Below, one piece after another: positions 35,902-45,728 of a DNA stretch of 64,000 nt (the stretch's first letter is position 1; each line of letters begins with the position of its first letter). Where the stretch lies: contig NZ_CACSKD010000004.1 in assembly GCF_902706285.1 (NCBI RefSeq), positions 310,001 through 374,000 of the forward strand, given 5' to 3'. Both the position numbers and the translations under genes were made by a program. The DNA comes from Rhizobium sp. 18055 (GTDB taxonomy: Bacteria > Pseudomonadota > Alphaproteobacteria > Rhizobiales > Rhizobiaceae). Under the pieces are notes generated by a model. The model ran no database searches. It had not been told where the DNA came from and saw only the letters and a program-made list of their open reading frames with translations.

Positions 35902-37287
35902 CTACTGCATGAACTTATCCACAGCCGGCGGCTTGGCCTGCTTGCGAGCATCGCGGTGCAGCAAAATAACCTGTTCGGCTTCCGAGAGTGCATCCTGCGG
36001 CACCTCATGGAAGTTTTGTTCGGAATGCACCGTGGGCGCTGGCGGATGCGGCTGCAGCACCGTGATCTTCTGGCGAACGCCGCGCAGCTTCTCCTCGCCG
36101 AGCGTTGTCCACTCGCCGCCGCAATATCCTGCGAAAGCCTGGCTGGCCACGACCTCCCGCGAATATTTCTTGGTCAGCGACTGCAGGCGCTGCACTTCGT
36201 TGACGGCCGAGCCGAACGCCGAAAACGTCAGGCGGTCCTTCAACCCGACATTACCGAACATGACGTTGCCGACATGCAGGCCGATGCCATAGGAAATCTT
36301 GCCCATGTTGTTGCCCTGCCGCTCCTTGTTGAGTTCGGCGACCCGCGATTGTGCCTGATGGACAGCCGATAGAGCCGCCTGACAGGCGATTTTCGACGGG
36401 TCCTTGTGGCGGCCGCAGGGGTAGACGGCCAGAAATCCGTCGCCGATAAAGCTCAGGATTTCGCCGCCATTGCGGTTGAAAGGGGCCGCGATGGCATCGA
36501 AGAACTGGTTGAGCGTATCGATATAGTTCTGGCGGCCTTCCTTTTCGGCGTAGACGGTCGATTGGCGCATATCGCCCATGACGAGGGCGGCGCGGATCGT
36601 TTCGCCGTCGCCGCGGCGGATCTGGCCGTTCAGCACGCGCTTGCCGGCATCGCCGCCGAGATAGGTGGTCAGCATATTGTTGGCGAGCTTGCCGAGCACG
36701 GCCATCTTCGCGGCAACCGCCAGATGGTTCTGCATCCGCAGCAAGGCGTCGATCATGTCGTCGGAAAAGCCGGAATGGCTGTCCGTCGACCACGATCCCA
36801 TCATTCCCTGGACCGAGCCGTCGCCGAAGGGCTGCACGAAGGCGAGGTAATCGGTGATCCGCTCGTCGCGCAAATCCGCAAACACCGGAAACTCGGCGGG
36901 GCCGTCTGCCGGAATCTGGCGACGGATGTGCTGCAGATTGTTGTCGAGCAGGTAATAGTAGGGACTTTGCAGGAAGCGGTCAGGCTTCTGTCCGGCCGCA
37001 TGGCGATAGCCCTCGATGGTGACACCGCTTGCCCGCCGCCAGGTGAAACTCAGGGCGTCATAAAGCGGGTGCAGCATGGAGAAGGTGAGGTGCACACGGG
37101 CAATCGGCAGCCCGGCGGCGGCAATTCGTTCGCAGAAACCGCGCACGATGTTTTCAAGGTCGTCACCGGCCAGCGAAGAATTCGTCAGCCATTCAGCGAC
37201 CCGGTCCAGCAGTATCGATGAAACCCGGGAGTCGATCGCGCCCATTCCTGATAGTATCCTCATAAGGCGCGCCATCCTGGAAAACAT
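35902..37287 (-). CDS. Class III nucleotidyl cyclase with altered substrate site
   Basis: 461 residues from the ATG at 37287; a GTG at 37308 or ATGs further in are possible. No membrane helix is evident; residues 1-200 form a regulatory domain I do not recognise. The cyclase domain spans about 230-410. Metal-binding Asp239 (MGDMRQST) and Asp283 (FIGDG), and transition-state Asn363 and Arg367 are present. The Lys that selects adenine (as in DKFIGDG) is Ser279, and the matching Asp/Thr is Thr354. Activity on ATP, GTP or another nucleotide is therefore open. Lies 149 bases upstream of the peptide-importer operon on the same strand. Confidence 0.85.
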   Translation of the reverse strand: MFSRMARLMRILSGMGAIDSRVSSILLDRVAEWLTNSSLAGDDLENIVRGFCERIAAAGLPIARVHLTFSMLHPLYDALSFTWRRASGVTIEGYRHAAGQKPDRFLQSPYYYLLDNNLQHIRRQIPADGPAEFPVFADLRDERITDYLAFVQPFGDGSVQGMMGSWSTDSHSGFSDDMIDALLRMQNHLAVAAKMAVLGKLANNMLTTYLGGDAGKRVLNGQIRRGDGETIRAALVMGDMRQSTVYAEKEGRQNYIDTLNQFFDAIAAPFNRNGGEILSFIGDGFLAVYPCGRHKDPSKIACQAALSAVHQAQSRVAELNKERQGNNMGKISYGIGLHVGNVMFGNVGLKDRLTFSAFGSAVNEVQRLQSLTKKYSREVVASQAFAGYCGGEWTTLGEEKLRGVRQKITVLQPHPPAPTVHSEQNFHEVPQDALSEAEQVILLHRDARKQAKPPAVDKFMQ

Positions 37288-37681
37288 CGGAGAACCGTCC
37301 CGCTGCACGAGCGTGCGCCAGGCGGAAAATGAGGATGGACGAGCGGTATTATTGTGTCAACAATCCGCCGGAAGCCCGGCGGCGGTACCTGTCAAACCGC
37401 TGTTTGCCACGGTCGGATAAGTTGCCTTTTTGATGGTTCGTTACCAAGCGTAGATAGGCCTGCCGTTTGGACGAGACAATGGGCATGGCTGAATTTCTGG
37501 CGGTCAGGCGAATGTCTCTGGACGCCAGAGTCATTTCCGCAACACCGCCTCGCTTCTGCCACCCAGGCTCGACCATCGCCTTCACGTTCGCGTCAGTTGT
37601 CCAATCTGCCGTCTGGCGGGTTTAATTCGCCGCGATCTTACATTAGATCAGAGATCCTTTCGGCTTTAGACGAGACCTGCT
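37288..37681. other. 394-base divergent region between cyclase and UDP-sugar dehydrogenase genes
   Basis: A 78-codon open frame exists on the minus strand (37349-37585) but it has no ribosome site and no recognisable content, so it is not called. No hairpin terminator or clear promoter was found by eye. An in-frame TAG at 37667-37669 fixes the start of the dehydrogenase downstream of it. Confidence 0.5.
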
Positions 37682-39022
37682 TTGCAAAGCTCCCCTGTAT
37701 TCGACGCCCTTTCCAAGAAGATCGACACCCGCACGGCTCGCGCCGGCATCATCGGCCTCGGCTATGTCGGTTTGCCGCTGGCGATGGCGATTGCCCGCAG
37801 TGGCTTTCCGGTGACCGGCTTCGATGTCGATCCGAAGAAGATCGTCGCTATCGAGGCGCGGCGCTCCTACATCGACGCAGTCACCAGTGCCGACCTGCAG
37901 ACGGAGATCGACGCCGGGCGCTTCACGGCCACCACCGGGTTTGCAAGCCTTGCCGATTGCGACGTGATCATCATCTGCGTGCCGACGCCGCTGACGAAGC
38001 ACCGCGATCCGGACCTGTCGTTTGTGGAAACGACCTCGCGCTCCATCGCCGAGCACCTGCGCCCGGGCCAACTCGTCGTGCTGGAATCGACGACATATCC
38101 AGGAACCACCGACGATGTGGTCAAGGTCATCCTCGAGAAGACCGGACTGAAATCAGGCCATGACTTCTTCGTCGGCTTTTCGCCTGAGCGTGAAGATCCG
38201 GGCAACCAGCATTTCAACACCGCCACGATCCCGAAGGTCGTCGCCGGCGACGGCCCTGAGGCTCTGTCGTTGATGAAGAGCTTCTACGGTGCTGCTGTGA
38301 AGACCGTGGTGCCGGTCTCTTCCAACGCCACCGCCGAAGCGGTCAAGCTGACGGAGAACATTTTCCGGTCGGTCAACATCGCGCTCGTCAACGAGTTGAA
38401 GACCGTTTACGCGGCCATGGGCATCGACGTCTGGGAAGTGATCGACGCGGCCAAGACCAAGCCTTTCGGCTACATGCCGTTCTATCCGGGCCCGGGTCTG
38501 GGCGGCCATTGCATCCCGATCGATCCGTTCTACCTGACCTGGAAGTCACGCGAATACGAGTTGCCGACCCGCTTCATCGAATTGGCCGGCGAAATCAACT
38601 CGGCGATGCCGCGCTATGTCGTCGGCAAGCTCGCCGAGGCGCTGGATATCCGCATTGGCAAGGCGCTCAGCCGCTCACGGGTGCTGCTGATCGGCCTGGC
38701 CTACAAGAAAAATGTCGCCGATATCCGCGAAAGCCCGTCGCTGCGGCTGATCGAAATCATCGAGGAGCGCGGCGGCAGGGCGGATTATCACGATGCTTAT
38801 GTGGCCGAGATCCCTTCGACGCGCGAGTACCAGGCACTCAAGGGGCGCCAGTCGGTGGCGCTGACGGACGAGGCCTTGGCCGGTTACGATGCGATTCTGA
38901 TTGCAACGGATCACGACGACGTCGATTACAGGCGGCTTGCCGAAAGCGGCGCGTTGATCATCGACACCCGCAACGTCTTTGCCCGGCGCGGCATTGTTGC
39001 CGACAACATCCTCAAGGCGTGA
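37682..39022 (+). CDS. Nucleotide sugar dehydrogenase (UDP-N-acetylhexosamine 6-dehydrogenase type)
   Basis: 446 residues. The start must be the TTG at 37682: an in-frame TAG lies 15 bases upstream and no ATG or GTG follows before the NAD site. Rossmann motif IIGLGYVGLPLA (Gly25-Gly30), catalytic Cys277 in PGPGLGGHCIPIDP, Lys222 in AVKLTENIFRSVNIALVNEL. FSPEREDPGN (166-175) and LESTTYPGTT point to the WbpA/TviB group, which oxidise UDP-GlcNAc or UDP-GalNAc to uronic acids, over UDP-glucose dehydrogenase. Product would feed a surface polysaccharide. Converges with the DUF3095 gene, sharing 11 bases. Confidence 0.92.
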   Translation: MQSSPVFDALSKKIDTRTARAGIIGLGYVGLPLAMAIARSGFPVTGFDVDPKKIVAIEARRSYIDAVTSADLQTEIDAGRFTATTGFASLADCDVIIICVPTPLTKHRDPDLSFVETTSRSIAEHLRPGQLVVLESTTYPGTTDDVVKVILEKTGLKSGHDFFVGFSPEREDPGNQHFNTATIPKVVAGDGPEALSLMKSFYGAAVKTVVPVSSNATAEAVKLTENIFRSVNIALVNELKTVYAAMGIDVWEVIDAAKTKPFGYMPFYPGPGLGGHCIPIDPFYLTWKSREYELPTRFIELAGEINSAMPRYVVGKLAEALDIRIGKALSRSRVLLIGLAYKKNVADIRESPSLRLIEIIEERGGRADYHDAYVAEIPSTREYQALKGRQSVALTDEALAGYDAILIATDHDDVDYRRLAESGALIIDTRNVFARRGIVADNILKA

Positions 39023-40187
39023 CCTGGTCGATCGACAGCGTCTTGCCGGATATCTGGCTCGCGGCGACGGCATAGCCGCCGTTTGCCCCGTCGATGAAGT
39101 GCATGTGATCGCGCGAGAGCGGCGTCGGAACGAAACAGGTCATCAGCGCCGAGGTCTGGCTGTGCAGCCCATACCGGGCAACGCCATCGGCCTGCGCCTT
39201 TTCCAGCAGGGCGCGGATAAGGCCGAGGCGATGGGCGTCGATGTCGAGCGTCATCTTCAGCCCGTCGTCGAACTTGCGAAAATCTGAGTTGCCGGCAACG
39301 TCGCGCTTGTAGCGCCGCGCATCGAACGTTCCGAATTTCAGGTTGAACTTGTGCAGGAACACCGTCAGCCCGAGCTGGATCATGATCGACAGCCGTTGCC
39401 GCAAGCGGCCGCCAACTGACGCAGTTGCACGCACCTCCCTGTTGATCCCCTTGAGCGAGAAGGCGAGCGCCGGTCCGTCGGCCGGCACCGGGTGCCCATT
39501 GCGGCTTTGTTCGCCAGACATCGCAACGACATCCGTGACGAGCCGGCGGAATTCCGGGGTGACGCCACGGTCGCCGGGAACGGCGATGATCGATACGATC
39601 TCGCCGTTGCGGGACTCGATCGGGTTCCAGCGACACGAAAGCCCGGTCAGATCCGGGCGGGTGCCTGCGGCGGCAGGTTCGACGGTATAGCGCCCATCCT
39701 TCATCTGCCGTTCGGCCCAGCTGGTGCCGCCGCCGGCAAACATCGCATAGGTCACGAACGGGCTTGCCGAATAGCGTGCCACGCGCACGTCCAATCCCTC
39801 GAGCCTGACGTCGCTGACCGGCACCAGCGCGATGCGCAGGGTCAACTTCAGATCCTCTTCCGCCCAGCGTTGCGCTGCGGCCAGGGCTTCCCGCGCGGCG
39901 GCTTCCAGCGAACCAGGCAGGGCCACCATTGCGCCGTCACCACCGAAAACGAAGGGGTAATCGCCTTGTCCAAGCGCATTGAGCACGGCGGAGATGACGC
40001 TGGCACCGGCCATGTTCACGTCCTTGTAGCGGCCGCCCATGATCGCCTGCGTGGAGCCGACAATATCGGCAACAGCCAGCACCCAGTCGTCAGGCAGGCG
40101 GCGATAATTGCCGGTATCCGTCACGCCCTCGAATTGATCAAAGACCGGCACGCTGGCGAAGAAGGCATCACTCAAGATATCGTTCAT
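39012..40187 (-). CDS. DUF3095 protein, nucleotidyl-cyclase-like
   Basis: 391 residues from the ATG at 40187 (MNDILSDAF); an upstream in-frame ATG at 40217 is less likely. The DUF3095 family has a cyclase/GGDEF-like core: Asp41 in LAVADIVGSTQAI takes the place of the first metal Asp, and FGGDGAMVALPG (81-92) that of the second. There is no membrane helix. The enzymatic activity of the family is not established to my knowledge. Tail overlaps the convergent dehydrogenase by 11 bases. Confidence 0.8.
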   Translation of the reverse strand: MNDILSDAFFASVPVFDQFEGVTDTGNYRRLPDDWVLAVADIVGSTQAIMGGRYKDVNMAGASVISAVLNALGQGDYPFVFGGDGAMVALPGSLEAAAREALAAAQRWAEEDLKLTLRIALVPVSDVRLEGLDVRVARYSASPFVTYAMFAGGGTSWAERQMKDGRYTVEPAAAGTRPDLTGLSCRWNPIESRNGEIVSIIAVPGDRGVTPEFRRLVTDVVAMSGEQSRNGHPVPADGPALAFSLKGINREVRATASVGGRLRQRLSIMIQLGLTVFLHKFNLKFGTFDARRYKRDVAGNSDFRKFDDGLKMTLDIDAHRLGLIRALLEKAQADGVARYGLHSQTSALMTCFVPTPLSRDHMHFIDGANGGYAVAASQISGKTLSIDQVTP

Positions 40188-40433
40188 GGTAAACTTAGAA
40201 CAGACCGGCGATGCCATCGCAATGGCATTTTAAGGATGCGTGCTTCGGCGCGATTACACCTGAAATATTTCGCCGATGCGCCGACCTTGAGAGTGGCAGG
40301 CCATCGCTGCATCTTTTAAAGTTTCGGCCATTCAAATGGGTCAGTGATAAAACATCGACAAATTATTGACAAAATATCAGAGATGGACGACACCTAGCCT
40401 GACCATACTAGTAGAGCGCAAGGGGCCGGATAC

Positions 40434-43400
40434 ATGGACCGCAGATGGGATTTCTGGATCGATCGTGGCGGCACCTTCACCGACGTTATCGGCAGAGACC
40501 CTGACGGCGGACTGCATCCGCGTAAACTCCTCTCCGAAAATCCGGAAGCCTACCGCGATGCCGCGATCGAGGGTATTCGCGCCCTGCTGGGCGTAGAGCC
40601 CGACGCATCCGTGCCGGCCGACAAGATCGGGACGGTGAAGATGGGCACGACTGTTGCGACCAATGCTCTGCTCGAGCGCAAGGGTGACCGCGTCCTGCTG
40701 CTGATCACCAAAGGCTTCCGTGATGCGCTGCGCATTGCCTACCAGGCCCGCCCGGACATCTTCGCCAAGGAAATCCTGCTGCCCGAACAACTCTATGAGC
40801 GTGTGATCGAAATAGACGAACGCGTTCGCGCCGATGGACAGGTCGAAGTGCCGCTTGATCTGAGAAATGCCGAAGCGGAGATCGCCAGGGCGAAGGCCGA
40901 TGGCATCGATGCCGTTGCGATCGTCTTCATGCATGCCTGGAAATTTCCGCAGCACGAATTGCAGCTTGAGGAGCACTGCCGCAATCTCGGTTTCCAGCAG
41001 ATCTCCGTCAGTCACCAGGTTTCTCCGCTGGTGAAGCTCGTTGGACGCGGCGATACCGCCGTTGTCGATGCCTATCTTTCTCCGATCCTTGGACGTTACG
41101 TCCGCCAGGTGGCCGAGCAACTCGGCATTCACCCGGACGAAACGCCACTGGCCAGCACGCAGACGCAGGCTGCGCCGCGGCTGATGTTCATGATGTCGTC
41201 AGGTGGATTGACCGCGGCCGACCTTTTCAAGGGCAAGGATGCGCTGTTGTCGGGTCCGGCGGGCGGCGTCGTCGGCATGGTGGAGACAGCAAAGCTTGCC
41301 GGTTTCAAGGATGTCATCGGTTTCGACATGGGCGGGACCTCCACTGACGTGGCGCATTTCAACGGCGAATATGAGCGTGCCTTCGACACCGAAGTGGCGG
41401 GCGTGCGCGTTCGCGCGCCGATGATGCGGATTCACACCGTGGCCGCCGGCGGCGGGTCGATCCTGCATTACGAAGCCGGGCGTTTTCGCGCCGGCCCGGA
41501 TTCGGCTGGTGCCAATCCGGGGCCCGCCTGCTATCGCCGTGGCGGGCCGCTTGCGGTGACCGATGCCAATGTGATGCTTGGCAAGCTGCAGCCGGAATTC
41601 TTCCCCGCCATTTTCGGTGCGGAGCAGAACCAGACGCTCGATCGCGACGTCGTTCGCACCAGGTTCGAAGCTCTGGCTGCCGAGATCGGTGACGGGCGAA
41701 GCGCAGAGAGCGTTGCCGAGGGCTTCATCACCATTGCCGTGGAAAACATGGCGAATGCGATCAAGAAGATCTCGGTGCAGCGTGGATATGATGTGACGGA
41801 ATATCTGCTGAACTGCTTTGGTGGTGCAGGCGGGCAGCACGCCTGCCTGGTGGCGGATGCGCTCGGAATGGAAGCGGTGCTGATCCATCCTTTATCCGGC
41901 CTGCTGTCGGCTTACGGTATCGGCCTTTCCTCGGTGTTCGCGTCCCGGCAACAGGCACTGATCAAGCCGCTTTCGCATGACATGCTGCCTTACATCGAGA
42001 CGCAGATCGGCCAGTTGCGTGACGCGGTTTTCGAAGAGCTTTCGGGGCAGGGCATCGAGACATCGGATGTCCACACCCGGCCGATCCTGCATATTCGTTA
42101 CGACGGAACTGACACCGCTCTGCCTGTCGGCTTCGAAGCAGGCTCGCTCGATCAGGCCCGCCTCGAATTTGAAGCCCTGCACAAGGCGCAGTTCGGCTTT
42201 ATCTACGAGGACAAGGCGCTGATCGTCGAACTTGTCGCTGTCGAGGGCTATGATAGCCGCAAGCACGATATCAACGAACCGGACGCCGCGGTCGAGGAAC
42301 TTGATGTCGTTGCGGCGGAGACGCGGATGATGTTCACCGAGGGCGCTGAGCAGGAGGCCGGTATCTTCAAGCGGGAGACCCTTCGCCCCGGCCATCGCCT
42401 TTCTGGTCCTGCACTGATCATCGAGAAGAACCAGACCGTTGTGGTCGAGCCCGGCTGGCAGGCATCGATCAATGCCAAGGGCCACATCCTCATGCATCGG
42501 TTCGAAAAGAAGCGCCGCCACGCCGCCGTCGGCACTGAGGCCGATCCTGTGATGCTCGAAGTGTTCAACAATCTGTTCATGTCGATTGCCGAGCAGATGG
42601 GCGTGACGCTGCAGAACACGGCATCCTCGGTCAACATCAAGGAGCGGCTCGATTTTTCCTGTGCGGTGTTCGACAGCACCGGCGCCCTCGTCGCCAACGC
42701 ACCCCATATGCCGGTGCATCTGGGCTCGATGGATCGCTCCGTCGAGACGATCATCCGCCTCAACCAGGGCAAGATCCGGCCAGGCGATGTCTTCGCATTG
42801 AACGCACCCTACAACGGCGGAACGCACCTGCCTGACATCACTGTGGTCACACCCGTTTTCGATGATGCTCAGGGTGAGATCCTGTTCTATGCCGCGGCTC
42901 GCGGCCATCACGCCGATATCGGCGGAACGGCGCCGGGATCGATGACGCCACTTGCGACCACGGTCGATGAGGAAGGTGTTCTCTTCGACAACTTTCTGCT
43001 TGTCGAGCAAGGCCGCTTCCGCGAGACCGAACTGCGTGCCCTGCTGACGGAGCACCGCTATCCCGCTCGCAACCCGCCGCAGAATATCGCGGACCTCAAG
43101 GCGCAGATTGCCGCTAACGAAAAGGGGGTCGCCGAGCTGCGGAAGATGGTGACCCATTTCGGGCTGGGCGTCGTGCAGGCCTATATGGGCCATGTCCAGG
43201 ACAATGCGGCCGAAAGCGTCCGCCGCGTGCTGGCGCTGCTTCCGGATGAAAGCGCCTGCGAGTATCCGACCGATACCGGCCAGGTCATCAAGGTGAAGAT
43301 CACGGTCGATAGGGACAAGCGCGAGGCCACGGTCGATTTCACCGGCACGTCGCCTGTGATGAAGAACAATTTCAATGCACCGGAGCCGGTCGCGCGCGCG

Positions 43401-44087
43401 GCTGTTCTCTACGCCTTCCGCGTCATGGTCGAAGACATGATCCCGATGAACGCCGGCTGCCTGCGACCGATCAATATCATCATACCTGAAGGCTGCATGC
43501 TGAAGCCGTCCTACCCGGCGGCTGTTGTTGCCGGAAACGTCGAGACGTCGCAGCATGTGACCAATGCCCTGTTCGCAGCGATGGGCGCCATGGCCAACGC
43601 GCAGGGGACGATGAACAATCTGACCTTCGGCAACGAGGTCCATCAGTATTACGAGACGATCTGCTCGGGCTCGCCGGCTGGCCGGATGAACGATGGCAGG
43701 GGTTTTGCCGGAACATCTGGCGTGCACACCCACATGACCAACTCCCGGCTGACGGACCCCGAGATCCTTGAATTGCGCTTCCCTGTCTTGCTGGAGGATT
43801 TCCACATCCGTCAGGCCTCCGGCGGACAGGGCAAATGGTCCGCAGGCGACGGCACGACGCGCACGATCCGCTTCCTCGAGCGCATGGAATGCGCCATCCT
43901 GTCGTCGCATCGCTCGCACCCGCCACGCGGTCTCGACGGCGGTTCCGACGGCGAGGTCGGCAGCACGCTGGTCCGCCGCAGCCATGGCGCGGTCGAAACC
44001 TTGAAGGCTTGCGATCAGACGGTGCTGGAGCCCGGCGACGCGGTCATCGTCAACACGCCGACCCCGGGTGGATACGGACGGCACTGA
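40434..44087 (+). CDS. 5-oxoprolinase (fused HyuA-HyuB hydantoinase/oxoprolinase)
   Basis: 1217 residues, the full length of single-chain 5-oxoprolinases. ATG at 40434 with AAGGGG about 9 bases upstream. HyuA part (1 to about 690): [45 protein letters not shown] and [10 protein letters not shown], the ASKHA-type ATP site. HyuB part (about 700-1215): [28 protein letters not shown], and the Gly-rich [15 protein letters not shown] end. Such enzymes cleave 5-oxo-L-proline with ATP to glutamate; some act on hydantoins. Not in an operon; divergent from the DUF3095 gene. Confidence 0.93.
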   Translation: MDRRWDFWIDRGGTFTDVIGRDPDGGLHPRKLLSENPEAYRDAAIEGIRALLGVEPDASVPADKIGTVKMGTTVATNALLERKGDRVLLLITKGFRDALRIAYQARPDIFAKEILLPEQLYERVIEIDERVRADGQVEVPLDLRNAEAEIARAKADGIDAVAIVFMHAWKFPQHELQLEEHCRNLGFQQISVSHQVSPLVKLVGRGDTAVVDAYLSPILGRYVRQVAEQLGIHPDETPLASTQTQAAPRLMFMMSSGGLTAADLFKGKDALLSGPAGGVVGMVETAKLAGFKDVIGFDMGGTSTDVAHFNGEYERAFDTEVAGVRVRAPMMRIHTVAAGGGSILHYEAGRFRAGPDSAGANPGPACYRRGGPLAVTDANVMLGKLQPEFFPAIFGAEQNQTLDRDVVRTRFEALAAEIGDGRSAESVAEGFITIAVENMANAIKKISVQRGYDVTEYLLNCFGGAGGQHACLVADALGMEAVLIHPLSGLLSAYGIGLSSVFASRQQALIKPLSHDMLPYIETQIGQLRDAVFEELSGQGIETSDVHTRPILHIRYDGTDTALPVGFEAGSLDQARLEFEALHKAQFGFIYEDKALIVELVAVEGYDSRKHDINEPDAAVEELDVVAAETRMMFTEGAEQEAGIFKRETLRPGHRLSGPALIIEKNQTVVVEPGWQASINAKGHILMHRFEKKRRHAAVGTEADPVMLEVFNNLFMSIAEQMGVTLQNTASSVNIKERLDFSCAVFDSTGALVANAPHMPVHLGSMDRSVETIIRLNQGKIRPGDVFALNAPYNGGTHLPDITVVTPVFDDAQGEILFYAAARGHHADIGGTAPGSMTPLATTVDEEGVLFDNFLLVEQGRFRETELRALLTEHRYPARNPPQNIADLKAQIAANEKGVAELRKMVTHFGLGVVQAYMGHVQDNAAESVRRVLALLPDESACEYPTDTGQVIKVKITVDRDKREATVDFTGTSPVMKNNFNAPEPVARAAVLYAFRVMVEDMIPMNAGCLRPINIIIPEGCMLKPSYPAAVVAGNVETSQHVTNALFAAMGAMANAQGTMNNLTFGNEVHQYYETICSGSPAGRMNDGRGFAGTSGVHTHMTNSRLTDPEILELRFPVLLEDFHIRQASGGQGKWSAGDGTTRTIRFLERMECAILSSHRSHPPRGLDGGSDGEVGSTLVRRSHGAVETLKACDQTVLEPGDAVIVNTPTPGGYGRH

Positions 44088-44369
44088 TGGTGTTCGGGCG
44101 CGGATCGCCTGGTCGAAAGGGCGATCTGCGACTGGCCAGACACAGGGCAATAACCTTCATGTGAGCTTGCCGCGAAGGTGCAGAGGCCGGCCTTGCACAG
44201 CCGCGCCTTTCTCGTTAGCTCTGTCGCCAACGCAGTCGCTTCGCCAGGGGCTATTGCAACCCACGGGATCCAAGCTTCACGCCCGCCTTCCGGCAGCAGA
44301 TGACGATCCATTCTCCAGGCGCGGTATGCTTGCATCCGCTTCGAAAACAGTGAACGGATACAGGCACAG

Positions 44370-44849
44370 ATGAGCCGCCTCGACAGCTTCATTCGCCGTT
44401 TGACGGCTCAGCGTGATATTTTGAATTCCATCGCCGATCTGGTGAAGAACATTGAAGGCCCGGTCCTGGAATTCGGCCTTGGCAATGGTCGTACCTATGA
44501 TCACCTGCGCGAGCAGTTTCCAGACCGTCGCATCATCGCCTTCGACCGCGACGTGCGCTCTTACTCATCCTCGACGCCGCCGGCCGAAAACATGGTGACC
44601 GGCGAGATCCGGGAGTCAGGCCAGGCCTTCGTCGGCATCGGTGCATCGCTCGCGCATGCGGATATCGGAACGGGTCACGACGAGATCGACGCGGTCACGC
44701 TGACATGGCTGCCGCAATTGATGGTCGGTGTTTTGACTGCGGGCGGCATCGCGGTGAGCGGCCTGCCGATCGAGCGGCCGGAGCTGGAGCCACTGCCCTT
44801 GCCTGCTGGCATCAAGGAAGGCCGCTACTTCCTTTACCGCCGGCGCTGA
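44370..44849 (+). CDS. Class I SAM-dependent methyltransferase, short (PF12692-like)
   Basis: 159 residues. SAM-binding motif I is VLEFGLGNGRTYDHLRE (about 32-48) and motif II acid loop is IIAFDRDVRSY. The domain is much shorter than typical methyltransferases (missing the C-terminal strands), as in the small alphaproteobacterial family PF12692. Substrate unknown. Convergent with the FkbM gene, with no bases between the stops. Confidence 0.75.
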   Translation: MSRLDSFIRRLTAQRDILNSIADLVKNIEGPVLEFGLGNGRTYDHLREQFPDRRIIAFDRDVRSYSSSTPPAENMVTGEIRESGQAFVGIGASLAHADIGTGHDEIDAVTLTWLPQLMVGVLTAGGIAVSGLPIERPELEPLPLPAGIKEGRYFLYRRR

Positions 44850-45728
44850 TCAGGGCAGAAACAGCACGTCGTACTGGTCTATACCACCCGGTAGATCGAT
44901 CACCTTCATTTCCTGTTCCTCGTCTTCGAAGAAGACCAGGCAGGTGTCGTAGAAGCCTGCGAGCGTGACGATGAAGTCGCGCGTCATCTCTGGGCCGTAG
45001 AAGCTGGGCGTGAATTCCATGTAGAGCGGCACGCGGCGCGATAGCAGCGGCACCATCGACCGGCAGGCGACCGGCTCGTAGCCTTCGATATCCATCCAGA
45101 CGAGACCGATCGCGGCGGGATCGATCGAAAGATCGGATAGTATCTCCGTCACCGGTCGCACCGGAACGCTGATCTTGGTGTCACTCTGGCTTTGCCGGAT
45201 CGCGCTGCTCTTGCCGTGGTTGTTGGCATTCATGAAGAAGTCGATCTGGCCCGTCGTCTCGCCGGCGGCGCAATTGACTGCGGTCACGCGCTGGTCGAGA
45301 TGGTTCTGGTGGATATTCAGCTGCAGCAGTGGGAAGTTGCGTGGATCCGGCTCGATGCTGACGATCCTGGAATAGGCGCCGCTCAGCGCGAAATACACCG
45401 TCTGCGTGCCGATATTGCCGCCGATCTCAAGCATGTGGCTGTCTTTTCGCATCATCCCGCGCTGCCGCAGGATGGTCAGCAAGCGGTCGACATGATCGCG
45501 CTCGAAATGCCCCTTGCGGAAGACCTTGCGGCCGATGTAGTCGGCTGGTGAGAAGGTCATGAGGTGATCGCCGGCATCGATAGTCATCGAGACGACGCGC
45601 GGTCCGATGCTCTCGACCAGAAGACGACGGCCGGTGCGCGTATCGAAAAGCGTGCGGGCAACCGCATTGCGTATCTTTCGCCAGCGCTTCATCCAGTATT
45701 TGGCAGTCAGCCTTGGTTGGCCGGGCAT
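44850..45728 (-). CDS. FkbM family methyltransferase
   Basis: 292 residues. SAM site LEIGGNIGTQTVYFAL, acidic loop VSIEPDPRNFPLLQLNI, and the FkbM signature VWMDIEGYEPVACRSM (about 210-225). FkbM enzymes O-methylate sugars or polyketides, and in rhizobia often act on surface glycans. Its start codon shares one base (TGATG) with the stop of the ferredoxin-cyclase gene, so the two are coupled. No signal peptide. Confidence 0.88.
   Translation of the reverse strand: MPGQPRLTAKYWMKRWRKIRNAVARTLFDTRTGRRLLVESIGPRVVSMTIDAGDHLMTFSPADYIGRKVFRKGHFERDHVDRLLTILRQRGMMRKDSHMLEIGGNIGTQTVYFALSGAYSRIVSIEPDPRNFPLLQLNIHQNHLDQRVTAVNCAAGETTGQIDFFMNANNHGKSSAIRQSQSDTKISVPVRPVTEILSDLSIDPAAIGLVWMDIEGYEPVACRSMVPLLSRRVPLYMEFTPSFYGPEMTRDFIVTLAGFYDTCLVFFEDEEQEMKVIDLPGGIDQYDVLFLP

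Noticed and set aside
37349..37585. 78-codon minus-strand open frame in the cyclase/dehydrogenase spacer
   Set aside because: No ribosome site, no recognisable motif and basic, low-complexity composition; more likely a chance frame in GC-rich DNA.
40360..40400. GACAAATTATTGACAAAATAT as promoter or operator of the 5-oxoprolinase gene
   Set aside because: A TTGACA-like box and a short direct repeat are present, but no matching -10 box at proper spacing was found.
41892..44150. 752-codon minus-strand frame inside the 5-oxoprolinase gene
   Set aside because: Shadow of the HyuA-HyuB frame, which has all family motifs.
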